From a bacterium (GTDB lineage Bacteria; Krumholzibacteriota; Krumholzibacteriia; LZORAL124-64-63): a stretch of DNA of 7,627 nucleotides. The position numbers were made by a program, and so were the translations under genes. The DNA is taken from the NCBI GenBank assembly GCA_018652925.1, contig JABIBH010000093.1, positions 1 through 7,627 of the forward strand, given 5' to 3'. Below the pieces are notes generated by a model, which was not told where the DNA came from, searched no databases, and saw only the letters and a program-made list of their open reading frames with translations. This document shows positions 1 to 5,801 of this stretch, piece by piece (the stretch's first letter is position 1; each line of letters begins with the position of its first letter).

Positions 1-318
1 AATCCGGTTGACCTTGCTGATAACATGAAGAAAAACAGTGGGTTTATTCCTGGTGTTCGTCCTGGTCGCAAGACTGCGGAGTACATTGACAGGGTTTTGA
101 CTCGCGTTACTTTGCCAGGCGCATTTTTCCTGGCTTCTATAGCAGTTCTTCCTGATTTGATGATTTTCTGGTTCAATATTCCATTCTATTTTGGTGGAAC
201 AGGGCTGTTGATTATCATTGGTGTTGGTTTGGATACATTGCAACAAATTGAATCTCACTTGATTATGCGTCACTATGATGGATTCATGACCAAGGGCAAG
301 CTTCGCGCTCGCAAGTAG
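1..318 (+). CDS. secY: Protein translocase subunit SecY, C-terminal part (5' truncated by window edge)
   Basis: This is the last 105 residues of SecY, the channel-forming subunit of the SecYEG translocon in the inner membrane. Reading frame 1 is open from the first base, so the gene starts outside the window; the ATG at 25 is an internal methionine. The fragment begins with [11 protein letters not shown] and the cytoplasmic loop GFIPGVRPG (fragment residues 14-22), whose arginine lies in the SecA/ribosome-contacting loop of the family. Two hydrophobic segments follow at about residues 38-58 and 65-80, corresponding to TM9 and TM10, then a basic C-terminal tail ending KGKLRARK. The second helix begins GGTGLLI where GGTSLLI is more usual. 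adk follows after 9 nt, the common secY-adk-map order. Identification is secure. Confidence 0.97.
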   Translation, partial: NPVDLADNMKKNSGFIPGVRPGRKTAEYIDRVLTRVTLPGAFFLASIAVLPDLMIFWFNIPFYFGGTGLLIIIGVGLDTLQQIESHLIMRHYDGFMTKGKLRARK

Positions 319-327
319 GAGTTTGTT

Positions 328-975
328 GTGAACATTATTTTATTTGGAGCACCAGGAAGCGGTAAGGGCACTCAGGCAGATTTGATTGTAGAATCACATG
401 GCCTGAAACATGTCTCAACCGGGGATATTTTGCGAAAAGCTGTTCGTGACGGCTCTGATCTTGGTAATCAAGTAGAGAGTACACTCGCAGCAGGTGAGTT
501 GGTAAGTGACAGTGTGATGATGGATCTGATCCGAAGAGTTATTTCAGATATCTCTGTTGAACAGGGATGGTTACTGGACGGATTCCCACGGACTGAAGAT
601 CAGTCAAAAGGGTTATTGACTCTTTTGGATGAGCTTGGTGAGACTGTTGACGCAGCAATCGATATCTTTGTTGATAACGATGAAATTGTTCGCAGGCTTT
701 CTGGCAGACTTACATGTGATGAATGTGGTCGTGTTGGGGTAGCTGAAAACAATGCCAATAACACTTGTCGCAATTGCAAAGGTTCGATGCGGGTAAGAAG
801 AGATGACAAACCCGAGACTGTGCTGAAAAGACAGAAAATATTTCGAGCCAGGACGCGACCAGCCAAAGATGTGTTGGCGCAAGAGTACGATGTGCACCGC
901 ATAGATGGTGTTGGAACGCCGACAGAAGTCGCACAGAGGATTCAAAGTGTCCTTGAACAGATCAATCAGGCTTAA
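328..975 (+). CDS. adk: Adenylate kinase, zinc-type long form
   Basis: Adenylate kinase interconverts ATP + AMP and 2 ADP in the cytoplasm. The 215-residue length fits the long bacterial form. The P-loop GAPGSGKGT is at residues 7-15, the AMP-binding segment STGDILRKAV at 30-39, DGFPRT at 84-89, and the LID arginine/aspartate cluster VRRDD at 156-160. The LID carries four cysteines (130, 133, 147, 150) in two CxxC pairs, the structural-zinc arrangement of many Gram-positive and some Gram-negative enzymes. Only 13 residues separate the pairs, slightly fewer than I expect. Translation starts at GTG 328, preceded by AGGAG at 317-321 that overlaps the secY stop, so it is probably coupled to secY. 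The 3' end overlaps the proposed start of map. Confidence 0.97.
   Translation: MNIILFGAPGSGKGTQADLIVESHGLKHVSTGDILRKAVRDGSDLGNQVESTLAAGELVSDSVMMDLIRRVISDISVEQGWLLDGFPRTEDQSKGLLTLLDELGETVDAAIDIFVDNDEIVRRLSGRLTCDECGRVGVAENNANNTCRNCKGSMRVRRDDKPETVLKRQKIFRARTRPAKDVLAQEYDVHRIDGVGTPTEVAQRIQSVLEQINQA
935..940 (+). promoter_or_regulatory. Ribosome binding site deciding the map start
   Basis: AGAGGA lies six bases upstream of GTG 947 and inside the adk coding region. It supports GTG 947 as the map start rather than the in-frame ATG at 905 or TTG at 953. Confidence 0.55.
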
Positions 976-1711
976 AACACCTGAAGAAATAGAAAAAATG
1001 GCCAGTAGCGGGCAATTGCTTGCGGAGGTCTTTAAAGAGTTAAAATCAGTTATTGTTGCTGGAGTTACAACAGCAGAGATTAATAAAGTAGCTGATGATA
1101 TGATTGTTGAAGCCGGTTGTATTCCTTCATTTAAGGGATACAGTGGATTTCCGGCCGCTTGTTGCATCTCTGTCAATGAGGAAGTTGTTCACGGTATTCC
1201 CGGAAACAGAGTCCTGAAAAACGGAGATATTGTTGGAGTTGATTGTGGCCTGATTATGGAAGGCTGGCATTCTGACTCCGCAGAGACTTACGCCATAGGT
1301 GAAGTCTCGATGGAAGCAAACAAGTTGATGACAACTACCAGAGAATGTCTTGCGCTGGCAATTGAGCAGGCGATCCCTGGTAACCGGATATCTGATATTG
1401 GTATTGCTGTTGAGACAAAGGCTCATAAGGATGGGTTCTCAGTAGTGGAAACCTTGGTAGGACATGGAATCGGCAGAGAGTTGCACGAAGATCCACAAGT
1501 TCCTAACTATAGGTGTTTGTCAGATTCAGATCCGATTATTGAAGAAGGGCTGGTTATTGCAATCGAGCCAATGATCAATATCGGAACCAAGAGAGTTGTT
1601 ACCGAGTCTGATGGCTGGACAATTCTCACTGCGGACAGGAAATTGTCCGCTCATTACGAGCATACAGTGGCTGTTACAGCTAATGGGCCACGTATCTTGA
1701 CTTGGCGTTAA
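947..1711 (+). CDS. map: Type I methionine aminopeptidase
   Basis: This enzyme removes the initiator methionine from nascent proteins in the cytoplasm. Numbered from GTG 947 (254 aa), the metal ligands are D99 (VDCG), D110 (HSDSAET), H173 (GHGIGRELHEDPQ), E207 (AIEPMI) and E238 (YEHTVAV). H82 in NEEVVHGIP matches the conserved substrate-positioning histidine, so the active site looks complete. The family usually starts just before an I-x-L-K-T/S-x-x-E-I motif, here IRLKTPEEIEKM at residues 7-18. The frame is also open further upstream with an ATG at 905, but GTG 947 has a well-spaced AGAGGA and gives normal family length. TTG 953 is a less likely alternative. With GTG 947 the gene overlaps adk by 29 nt in another frame. 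The exact start is less certain than the identity. Confidence 0.95.
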   Translation: MSLNRSIRLKTPEEIEKMASSGQLLAEVFKELKSVIVAGVTTAEINKVADDMIVEAGCIPSFKGYSGFPAACCISVNEEVVHGIPGNRVLKNGDIVGVDCGLIMEGWHSDSAETYAIGEVSMEANKLMTTTRECLALAIEQAIPGNRISDIGIAVETKAHKDGFSVVETLVGHGIGRELHEDPQVPNYRCLSDSDPIIEEGLVIAIEPMINIGTKRVVTESDGWTILTADRKLSAHYEHTVAVTANGPRILTWR

Positions 1712-1735
1712 GCGCTTTCGACGGGAGATTGACAG

Positions 1736-1954
1736 ATGGCCAAAGAAGAAGGCATTTCGGTAGAAGGCGAAGTTACAGAAGCTTTGCCGAACGCAATGTT
1801 CAGGGTCAAGTTAGAGAACGAGCATGTTGTTCTGGCCCATATTTCTGGCAAGATGAGGATGCACTACATTCGAATTCTGCCTGGCGATAAAGTAACCGTT
1901 GAACTTTCACCGTATGATTTGACTAGAGGTCGAATCACATATCGGTACAAGTAA
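1736..1954 (+). CDS. infA: Translation initiation factor IF-1
   Basis: IF-1 binds the A site of the 30S subunit during initiation, together with IF-2 and IF-3. The product has 72 residues, the standard family length, and is a single OB-fold (S1-like) domain. The hallmark stretches are [15 protein letters not shown] (10-24), [17 protein letters not shown] (35-51) and a C-terminal [10 protein letters not shown] (62-71). The ATG start at 1736 is preceded by GGGAG at 1723-1727. The gene sits 24 nt after map and 34 nt before rpmJ, the classical map-infA-rpmJ-rpsM order. A second open frame across the same bases (about 1702-1890) shows no protein-like features and is not reported. Confidence 0.97.
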   Translation: MAKEEGISVEGEVTEALPNAMFRVKLENEHVVLAHISGKMRMHYIRILPGDKVTVELSPYDLTRGRITYRYK

Positions 1955-1960
1955 GAAGTA

Positions 1961-1977
1961 GCAACACGATAAGTTGC
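1961..1977 (+). other. Short inverted repeat before rpmJ
   Basis: GCAAC (1961-1965) and GTTGC (1973-1977) can form a 5-bp stem with a 7-nt loop directly upstream of the rpmJ Shine-Dalgarno AAGGAG (1978-1983). No T-tract follows, so it is not a terminator. A role in RBS access is possible but unproven, and the stem is short enough to be chance. Confidence 0.3.
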
Positions 1978-1988
1978 AAGGAGTAGCA

Positions 1989-2102
1989 ATGAAGGTCCGC
2001 AGTTCAGTAAAGAAAATGTGTGATAAGTGCAAAGTTATTCGTCGCCACGGAGTGGTAAGAGTGATTTGCGTTAACCGTCGGCATAACCAGAGACAGGGTT
2101 AG
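1989..2102 (+). CDS. rpmJ: 50S ribosomal protein L36 (bL36), zinc-binding form
   Basis: This is a 37-residue open reading frame beginning [19 protein letters not shown] and ending RHNQRQG, an unmistakable bL36. It is a small protein of the large subunit that binds 23S rRNA near the L11/L7-L12 stalk base. Cys11, Cys14, Cys27 and His32 form the CCCH zinc site of the zinc-containing (C+) paralogue, so this lineage keeps the zinc form at the main ribosomal locus. The ATG is preceded by AAGGAG at 1978-1983 with 5-nt spacing. The position between infA and rpmM-type downstream gene rpsM is canonical. The gene is short and easily missed by length filters. Confidence 0.96.
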   Translation: MKVRSSVKKMCDKCKVIRRHGVVRVICVNRRHNQRQG

Positions 2103-2104
2103 TA

Positions 2105-2132
2105 TGCCCGCCCATCCTTAAGGGGTAGGGCA
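2105..2132 (+). promoter_or_regulatory. Possible RNA hairpin in the rpmJ-rpsM gap
   Basis: TGCCC (2105-2109) and GGGCA (2128-2132) form a 5-bp outer stem. Inside it, CCTTAAGG (2116-2123) is self-complementary and can give a few more pairs. The structure ends four bases before AAAGGAG (2136-2142), the rpsM ribosome binding site. No T-tract follows. It could modulate rpsM translation, as ribosomal operon leaders often do, but this is inference from a short stem. Confidence 0.35.
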
Positions 2133-2147
2133 ACGAAAGGAGCCAAC

Positions 2148-2510
2148 GTGGCAAGAATTGCCGGTGTTGACATCCCAAATGAGAAGCGGATTGTAACTTC
2201 TCTAACTTACATTTTTGGAATTGGTCCTCATGTGGCCATTCAGATATGTAATAAAGCAGAAATCGATCCAGAATTGAAGACTCGCGATCTTACTGAAGAT
2301 GATACTCGTAATATTATTAGTATCATTGATAAAGATTATCGGGTTGAGGGTTCCTTGCGTACAGAACTGAGTATGAACATCACTCGTTTGATGGACATAG
2401 GCAGTTATCGCGGATTGCGTCATCGACGCAGGCTTCCGTGCCGTGGGCAAAATACCAAAAATAATGCCAGGACATGTAAAGGGCCAAAGGCTCGTCCGGG
2501 TAAGAAGTAG
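2148..2510 (+). CDS. rpsM: 30S ribosomal protein S13 (uS13)
   Basis: S13 lies at the head of the small subunit and contacts L5, L31 and P-site tRNA. The product has 120 residues, normal for the family. The N-terminus [14 protein letters not shown], the helix-two-turn-helix segment [10 protein letters not shown] (21-30), and [13 protein letters not shown] (85-97) are diagnostic. The basic C-terminal tail is recognisable but unusual: it reads [17 protein letters not shown] where the family is almost always LPVRGQRTxTNARTRKG. The start is GTG 2148 with AAGGAG at 2137-2142. rpsK follows after 21 nt. Identity is secure, and the tail changes are discussed under findings. Confidence 0.97.
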   Translation: MARIAGVDIPNEKRIVTSLTYIFGIGPHVAIQICNKAEIDPELKTRDLTEDDTRNIISIIDKDYRVEGSLRTELSMNITRLMDIGSYRGLRHRRRLPCRGQNTKNNARTCKGPKARPGKK

Positions 2511-2519
2511 TAGTTTACT

Positions 2520-2525
2520 GGAGGT
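2520..2525 (+). promoter_or_regulatory. Strong Shine-Dalgarno fixing the TTG start of rpsK
   Basis: GGAGGT lies six bases upstream of TTG 2532. This near-perfect anti-16S match explains use of the rare TTG start and supports the full N-terminus [10 protein letters not shown]. Confidence 0.8.
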
Positions 2526-2531
2526 AAACAG

Positions 2532-2924
2532 TTGGCTGGACCAAGTAAAAAAGGCTCTAAAGCTAAATTGAAACTGGATGTTAATGGTGTGGCTCACATC
2601 AAGTCTAGCTTCAATAACACAATTATTACTATGACTGACATGGGCGGCAATGTTGTAACCTGGTCTTCAGGTGGGCATCAAGGTCGTTACAAAGGTAGTC
2701 GTAAATCAACTGCTTTCGCAGCTCAACTCGCAGCTCGTGCCGCAGCCATTGAGGTACTCAATGGTGGTATGAGAAAAGTTGAAATTTGGGTTCGTGGTCC
2801 TGGTCAAGGTCGAGAGGCCGCTATCAGGACATTGAAAGCAGAGGGTCTCGAAGTTACTCGCGTTAAAGATGTAACTCGGATCCCACACAACGGTTGCAGG
2901 CTTTCTAAGCGTCACCGTCGATAG
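2532..2924 (+). CDS. rpsK: 30S ribosomal protein S11 (uS11)
   Basis: S11 sits on the small-subunit platform, binds 16S rRNA helices near the E site and pairs with S18 and S6. The 130-residue length is typical. The core motifs are [15 protein letters not shown] (22-36), YKGSRKST (53-60), [10 protein letters not shown] (63-72) and the [13 protein letters not shown] stretch (87-99). The C-terminal PHNGCR (118-123) contains the Asn-Gly pair known to form isoaspartate in E. coli S11. The residue before Ile-Pro-His is arginine (R116), where a proline is nearly invariant, and the tail ends RLSKRHRR instead of RPPKRRRV. The start is TTG 2532, backed by a strong GGAGGT. The next gene is rpoA, not rpsD. 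Confidence 0.97.
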   Translation: MAGPSKKGSKAKLKLDVNGVAHIKSSFNNTIITMTDMGGNVVTWSSGGHQGRYKGSRKSTAFAAQLAARAAAIEVLNGGMRKVEIWVRGPGQGREAAIRTLKAEGLEVTRVKDVTRIPHNGCRLSKRHRR

Positions 2925-2940
2925 TTTATCGACTCTGATG

Positions 2941-2962
2941 TTGTGCGTAAATGGGCGCATGA
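2941..2962 (+). other. Weak hairpin in the rpsK-rpoA gap
   Basis: TTGTGCG (2941-2947) can pair with CGCATGA (2956-2962) to give seven pairs, two of them G-U, around an 8-nt loop. It lies in the 83-nt gap where rpsD is found in many genomes. No T-tract follows. It is a candidate leader element for rpoA only, and could be chance. Confidence 0.22.
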
Positions 2963-3007
2963 AGGCTGATGTTCACCATTTCAAGCGGCGAAGGGAATTA
3001 CCAGGCC

Positions 3008-4012
3008 ATGAAGTGGATCAATATGATGATGCCAGAAGGCGTCAAGATTAATAAAGAAACGCAGACCGATAATTTTGCCGAGTTGGAGATTACTCCACTT
3101 GAGCGAGGATTTGGTCAGACACTGGGTACAGCTCTGCGTCGTGTTTTGCTTTCTTCAATTCACGGACATGCTATAGCAGCAGTTCAGTTTGAGGGAGTAC
3201 AGCATGAGATGAGTACAATGCCACATGTGTTGGAAGATGTAACTGACATCGTGCTGAATCTCAAGCAAGTTGTATTTAACTTGTCTGATGTTCCTTCTCA
3301 TTGGGCTTCAATTGAAGCTAATGAAAAAGGCGAAGTTACTGCAGGCATGATTAACGGTGATCCTGAACTGGTAGTTCATAATCCTGATCATGTAATCTGT
3401 ACAATTACTGAACCTGGTTCATTCAATGCCAAGGTTTACGTCGAAACTGGACGCGGTTATGTAGACCGTGAACAACACGAGATTCCTGATGATGTAATCG
3501 GTGTTATTCGAATCGATTCCAACTTTTCACCTGTTAAAAAGGTGAGCTATCGTGTGGAAGACACTCGTGTCGGCCAGCGGACGGACTATGACAGTCTGAT
3601 TATTGGTTTTGATTATGATGGTAGTGTTAATCCTGAAGATGCACTGGCTTTTGCCGGTAAAATCCTGAAGGATCACTTCCATATGTTCATTAACTTTGAT
3701 GAAGCTCCTATCGATGCGATGGAAGATGAAGTTGATGAAGAAGTAGAACAAAGAGTTGAACAGCTGACTCGTGGTGTGGAAGAATTGGAACTTTCTGTTC
3801 GTTCTGCCAACTGCCTGAAGTCAGGAAGAGTTGACTCTCTTTATGACCTTGTTACCAAAACTGAGCAGGAAATGCTTAAATATCGTAACTTTGGTCGTAA
3901 GAGTCTGAACGAAATCAATGAGATTCTTCAAGGTATGGATCTTTCTTTCGGAATGACTTTTGATGAAGAGATTAGAGAACGGGTTGAAGCAGTTCTCGCC
4001 TCAAACGGGTAA
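3008..4012 (+). CDS. rpoA: DNA-directed RNA polymerase subunit alpha
   Basis: RpoA dimerises to nucleate assembly of beta and beta', and its C-terminal domain binds UP elements and activators. From ATG 3008 the protein has 334 residues. The N-terminal domain carries LERGFGQTLG (31-40) and ALRRVLLSSIHG (42-53). The linker (about 233-255) is rich in Glu/Asp. The alpha-CTD (about 256-318) has VRSANCLK and NFGRKSLNEI. R45, R265, N268, K271, G296, K298 and S299 fall at exactly the E. coli numbers, so the UP-element-binding surface is complete and this start is supported. An in-frame ATG at 2969 would add 13 residues but has GAAGG only three bases away. The ATG 3008 ribosome site is itself weak (AAGGGA at 2991-2996, 11-nt spacing). 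rplQ follows after 67 nt. Confidence 0.96.
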   Translation: MKWINMMMPEGVKINKETQTDNFAELEITPLERGFGQTLGTALRRVLLSSIHGHAIAAVQFEGVQHEMSTMPHVLEDVTDIVLNLKQVVFNLSDVPSHWASIEANEKGEVTAGMINGDPELVVHNPDHVICTITEPGSFNAKVYVETGRGYVDREQHEIPDDVIGVIRIDSNFSPVKKVSYRVEDTRVGQRTDYDSLIIGFDYDGSVNPEDALAFAGKILKDHFHMFINFDEAPIDAMEDEVDEEVEQRVEQLTRGVEELELSVRSANCLKSGRVDSLYDLVTKTEQEMLKYRNFGRKSLNEINEILQGMDLSFGMTFDEEIRERVEAVLASNG

Positions 4013-4013
4013 C

Positions 4014-4040
4014 TGATAACTGGCCACAGGCCATGATAAC
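4014..4040 (+). repeat. TGATAAC direct repeats flanking a TGGCC hairpin
   Basis: TGATAAC occurs at 4014-4020 and again at 4034-4040. Between them TGGCC (4021-4025) and GGCCA (4029-4033) form a perfect 5-bp stem with a 3-nt loop. A partial third copy, TGATAAA, begins at 4061, next to the rplQ ribosome binding site. The layout lies in the rpoA-rplQ gap and has no T-tract. Function is unknown. It may be an RNA processing or control element, or a chance arrangement. Confidence 0.35.
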
Positions 4041-4079
4041 TTCCGGCTATGTTGCTGGGCTGATAAAGGATGGAAAACA

Positions 4080-4616
4080 ATGCGTCATAATGTACGCGGC
4101 AGGAAACTAAACCGTACCGCGAGTCATCGTAAAGCGATGTTCCGCAACATGGTTACAGATCTCTTTCGTCATGGCAGGATTAAAACAACTACTGCTAAGG
4201 CCAAAGAGCTTCGCCCAATCGCTGAACGTCTGATTACTTATGCTAAGCATGGTGATTTGAATTCACGTCGTATGGCTGCCAGAAAAATGTCTGATCCTGC
4301 GATTTTGCAATTATTGTTCTCCGAAATCGGACCTCGATTTGCTGATCGTCAGGGTGGGTACACCAGGATTTTGAAGCTTGACGCTGTTCGTCGTGGTGAT
4401 AATGCAGAGGTGTCTATTATTGAGCTGATTGGTGCAGATGAAGAAGTTGTAGCAAAGCCTAAGAAGGTTAAAGCTGCTGCTGAAGAAGCACCAGTTGTCG
4501 AAGAGGCAGCAGAAGAAGTTTCTGAAGAAACAGCTGAAGAAGTTGTTGAAGAAGAAGCTGCTGAAGTAGAAGAAGCTCCTGCTGAAGAAGACGAAGAAAA
4601 GACTGATAAAGAGTAA
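4080..4616 (+). CDS. rplQ: 50S ribosomal protein L17 (bL17) with long acidic C-terminal tail
   Basis: bL17 binds 23S rRNA near the exit-tunnel face of the large subunit. Residues 1-118 are the standard protein: MRHNVRGRKLNRTASHRKAM at the N-terminus, FRHGRIKTTTAKAKELRP (29-46), and GGYTRILKL (92-100) followed by RRGDNAEVSIIEL. Most bL17 proteins end near residue 120, but this one runs to 178. The extra 60 residues begin with a short basic patch (KPKKVK, 126-131) and then consist mainly of Glu, Ala and Val, with 23 glutamates from residue 119 onward. The DNA there is a run of GAAGAA and GCTGAAGAA units. Similar but variable acidic tails occur in some other phyla. The ATG start has AAAGGA at 4065-4070. 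A terminator follows 21 nt after the stop, so this is the last gene of the operon. Confidence 0.96.
   Translation: MRHNVRGRKLNRTASHRKAMFRNMVTDLFRHGRIKTTTAKAKELRPIAERLITYAKHGDLNSRRMAARKMSDPAILQLLFSEIGPRFADRQGGYTRILKLDAVRRGDNAEVSIIELIGADEEVVAKPKKVKAAAEEAPVVEEAAEEVSEETAEEVVEEEAAEVEEAPAEEDEEKTDKE
4433..4612 (+). repeat. Low-complexity GAA-rich coding repeat (L17 tail)
   Basis: The bases encoding the L17 extension are built largely from GAAGAA and GCT/GCA-GAAGAA units, giving Glu-Glu pairs separated by Ala or Val pairs. The units are imperfect. Slippage or codon-level duplication is a plausible origin, and the length may vary between strains. Confidence 0.6.
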
Positions 4617-4637
4617 ATTAACTCTTTTATAATAATT

Positions 4638-4669
4638 GGCTTCCGATGTTATAATCGGAAGCCTTTTTT
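4638..4669 (+). terminator. Intrinsic terminator of the ribosomal operon
   Basis: GGCTTCCGAT (4638-4647) and ATCGGAAGCC (4654-4663) form a perfect 10-bp stem with a 6-nt loop, followed directly by six Ts (4664-4669). It lies 21 nt after the rplQ stop. This is a textbook Rho-independent terminator and separates the ribosomal operon from fabH. Confidence 0.93.
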
Positions 4670-4698
4670 ATTTGCTTTAACGGCTTTAAATCTGCTTA

Positions 4699-4727
4699 TT
4701 GACAGAATGCGCGAACAGTTGTTGCAT
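4699..4727 (+). promoter_or_regulatory. Possible sigma-70-type promoter for fabH
   Basis: TTGACA (4699-4704) is a perfect -35 hexamer downstream of the terminator. At 17-bp spacing the -10 candidate is TTGCAT (4722-4727), which matches TATAAT at only three positions. A promoter is needed here because the terminator lies upstream. If the host used a Bacteroidetes-type sigma factor, GAACTTTG (4733-4740) resembles its TAnnTTTG -7 element. The leader to ATG 4793 would be roughly 50 to 60 nt. Confidence 0.35.
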
Positions 4728-4792
4728 AGGAAGAACTTTGCTCCCAATCTCTAAGGTCGGGTAATTCCAATAATCTTGAAGGATCGGTTCTC

Positions 4793-5797
4793 ATGACAGA
4801 AATCAAATTACATAATGTTGGTATTACCGGTATGGGTATGAGTTTTCCTGATAAAATATTGTCCAACGCAGATCTTGAAAAAATGGTCGATACAAATGAT
4901 CAGTGGATTGTTGAACGCACAGGGATTCGTGAACGACGAATTGTTGAAAAGGGCGTTGGAGCTTCTGTGCATGGAGCTGAGGCAGCAAGAAGAGCAATTG
5001 CACAAGCTGGGCTTGCTCCTGAAGATATCGATTTGATAGTTGTGCCAACAGTTACTCCTGATATGATGTTCCCTTCTACAGCTTGTATAATTCAAGATCT
5101 GATAGGTGCTACAAATGCCTGGGGTTATGACTTGGGTGCTGCATGCAGTGGCTATCTTTTTGCACTTGAATCGGCAAGATGTCAGGTTGCCAGCGGGATG
5201 GCAAAGAATGCTGTTGTTATCGGGACAGAAGTTATGTCATCGATTATTGATTATGAAGATCGCAACACATGTATTCTGTTTGGCGATGGGGCAGGGGCTG
5301 CTGTAATTCAACCTGTTGCTGATTCTGCACCTGGAATTATTGATTCAATTAATTATATCGACGGGAGTGGGGTCAAACATCTGCATATGAAAGCTGGTGG
5401 CAGCCAGATGCCAGCAAGTAGTGAAACTGTTGCCAACAAGTTGCATTATGTATACCAGGAGGGTGGCGAAGTATTTAAACGTGCCGTCCGCGGAATGGCT
5501 GATGTTGCGTTGCAGGTTGTTGAGAAAAATGGACTTAAAAAGAGCGATGTTAAGTTGTTGGTTCCTCATCAGGCCAATACCAGAATTATTGCTGCTGCTC
5601 AGCGCAGGCTGGAACTTACCGACGAGCAAGTAGTAATCACAATCGACAGATATGGCAATACAACATCTGCCAGTATTCCAACAGCTCTTCAAATTGCTTA
5701 TGAAGAAGGGCGTGTTGAAAAAGGTGATCTGGTAGTTCTTGTCAGTTTTGGTGCTGGATTTACCTGGGGCGCAACATTGTTGCGTTGGGGTCTGTAA
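4793..5797 (+). CDS. fabH: 3-oxoacyl-ACP synthase III (beta-ketoacyl-ACP synthase III)
   Basis: FabH condenses an acyl-CoA (commonly acetyl-CoA) with malonyl-ACP to begin type II fatty-acid synthesis in the cytoplasm. The 334-residue length is typical. The catalytic triad is complete: Cys118 in LGAACSGYLFAL, His259 in PHQANTRI and Asn289 in YGNTTSASIP. Further family marks are NDQWIVERTGIRERR (35-49), PSTA (94-97), FGDGAGAAV (163-171) and the C-terminal FGAGFTWGA. The segment around HMKAGGSQMPAS and YQEGGEVFKRAV is of the type I associate with Bacteroidetes/Chlorobi-like enzymes. The ATG start has GAAGGA at 4778-4783. The usual neighbours (plsX, rpmF, fabD, acpP) are absent. Instead an ABC exporter follows after 15 nt, presumably on the same transcript. 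Primer preference cannot be read from the sequence. Confidence 0.95.
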   Translation: MTEIKLHNVGITGMGMSFPDKILSNADLEKMVDTNDQWIVERTGIRERRIVEKGVGASVHGAEAARRAIAQAGLAPEDIDLIVVPTVTPDMMFPSTACIIQDLIGATNAWGYDLGAACSGYLFALESARCQVASGMAKNAVVIGTEVMSSIIDYEDRNTCILFGDGAGAAVIQPVADSAPGIIDSINYIDGSGVKHLHMKAGGSQMPASSETVANKLHYVYQEGGEVFKRAVRGMADVALQVVEKNGLKKSDVKLLVPHQANTRIIAAAQRRLELTDEQVVITIDRYGNTTSASIPTALQIAYEEGRVEKGDLVVLVSFGAGFTWGATLLRWGL

Positions 5798-5801
5798 ACG
5801 C

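Noticed and set aside
905..946. ATG 905 as the start of map
   Set aside because: No good ribosome site; the extra 14 residues are not family-like; GTG 947 has well-spaced AGAGGA and gives normal length.
613..1176. Long antisense open frame (187 codons) opposite adk and map
   Set aside because: It lies wholly opposite two well-identified genes, has no recognisable motif or ribosome site, and its composition is what an antisense shadow gives.
1702..1890. Plus-strand 62-codon frame overlapping infA
   Set aside because: It is out of frame with infA, which has full family identity, and its arginine-rich product resembles no known protein.
2202..2597. Antisense open frame (131 codons) opposite rpsM and rpsK
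   Set aside because: It spans the complement of two ribosomal protein genes and their gap, with no protein-like features.
2925..3007. A degraded rpsD remnant between rpsK and rpoA
   Set aside because: The gap is only 83 nt and I see no S4-like codon pattern in any frame.
4674..4690. GCTTTAA direct repeat after the terminator
   Set aside because: Two 7-nt copies 9 nt apart in AT-rich DNA are expected by chance, and no function is suggested.
5345..5692. Antisense open frame opposite fabH
   Set aside because: It lies opposite the catalytic region of a well-supported FabH and shows no motif.
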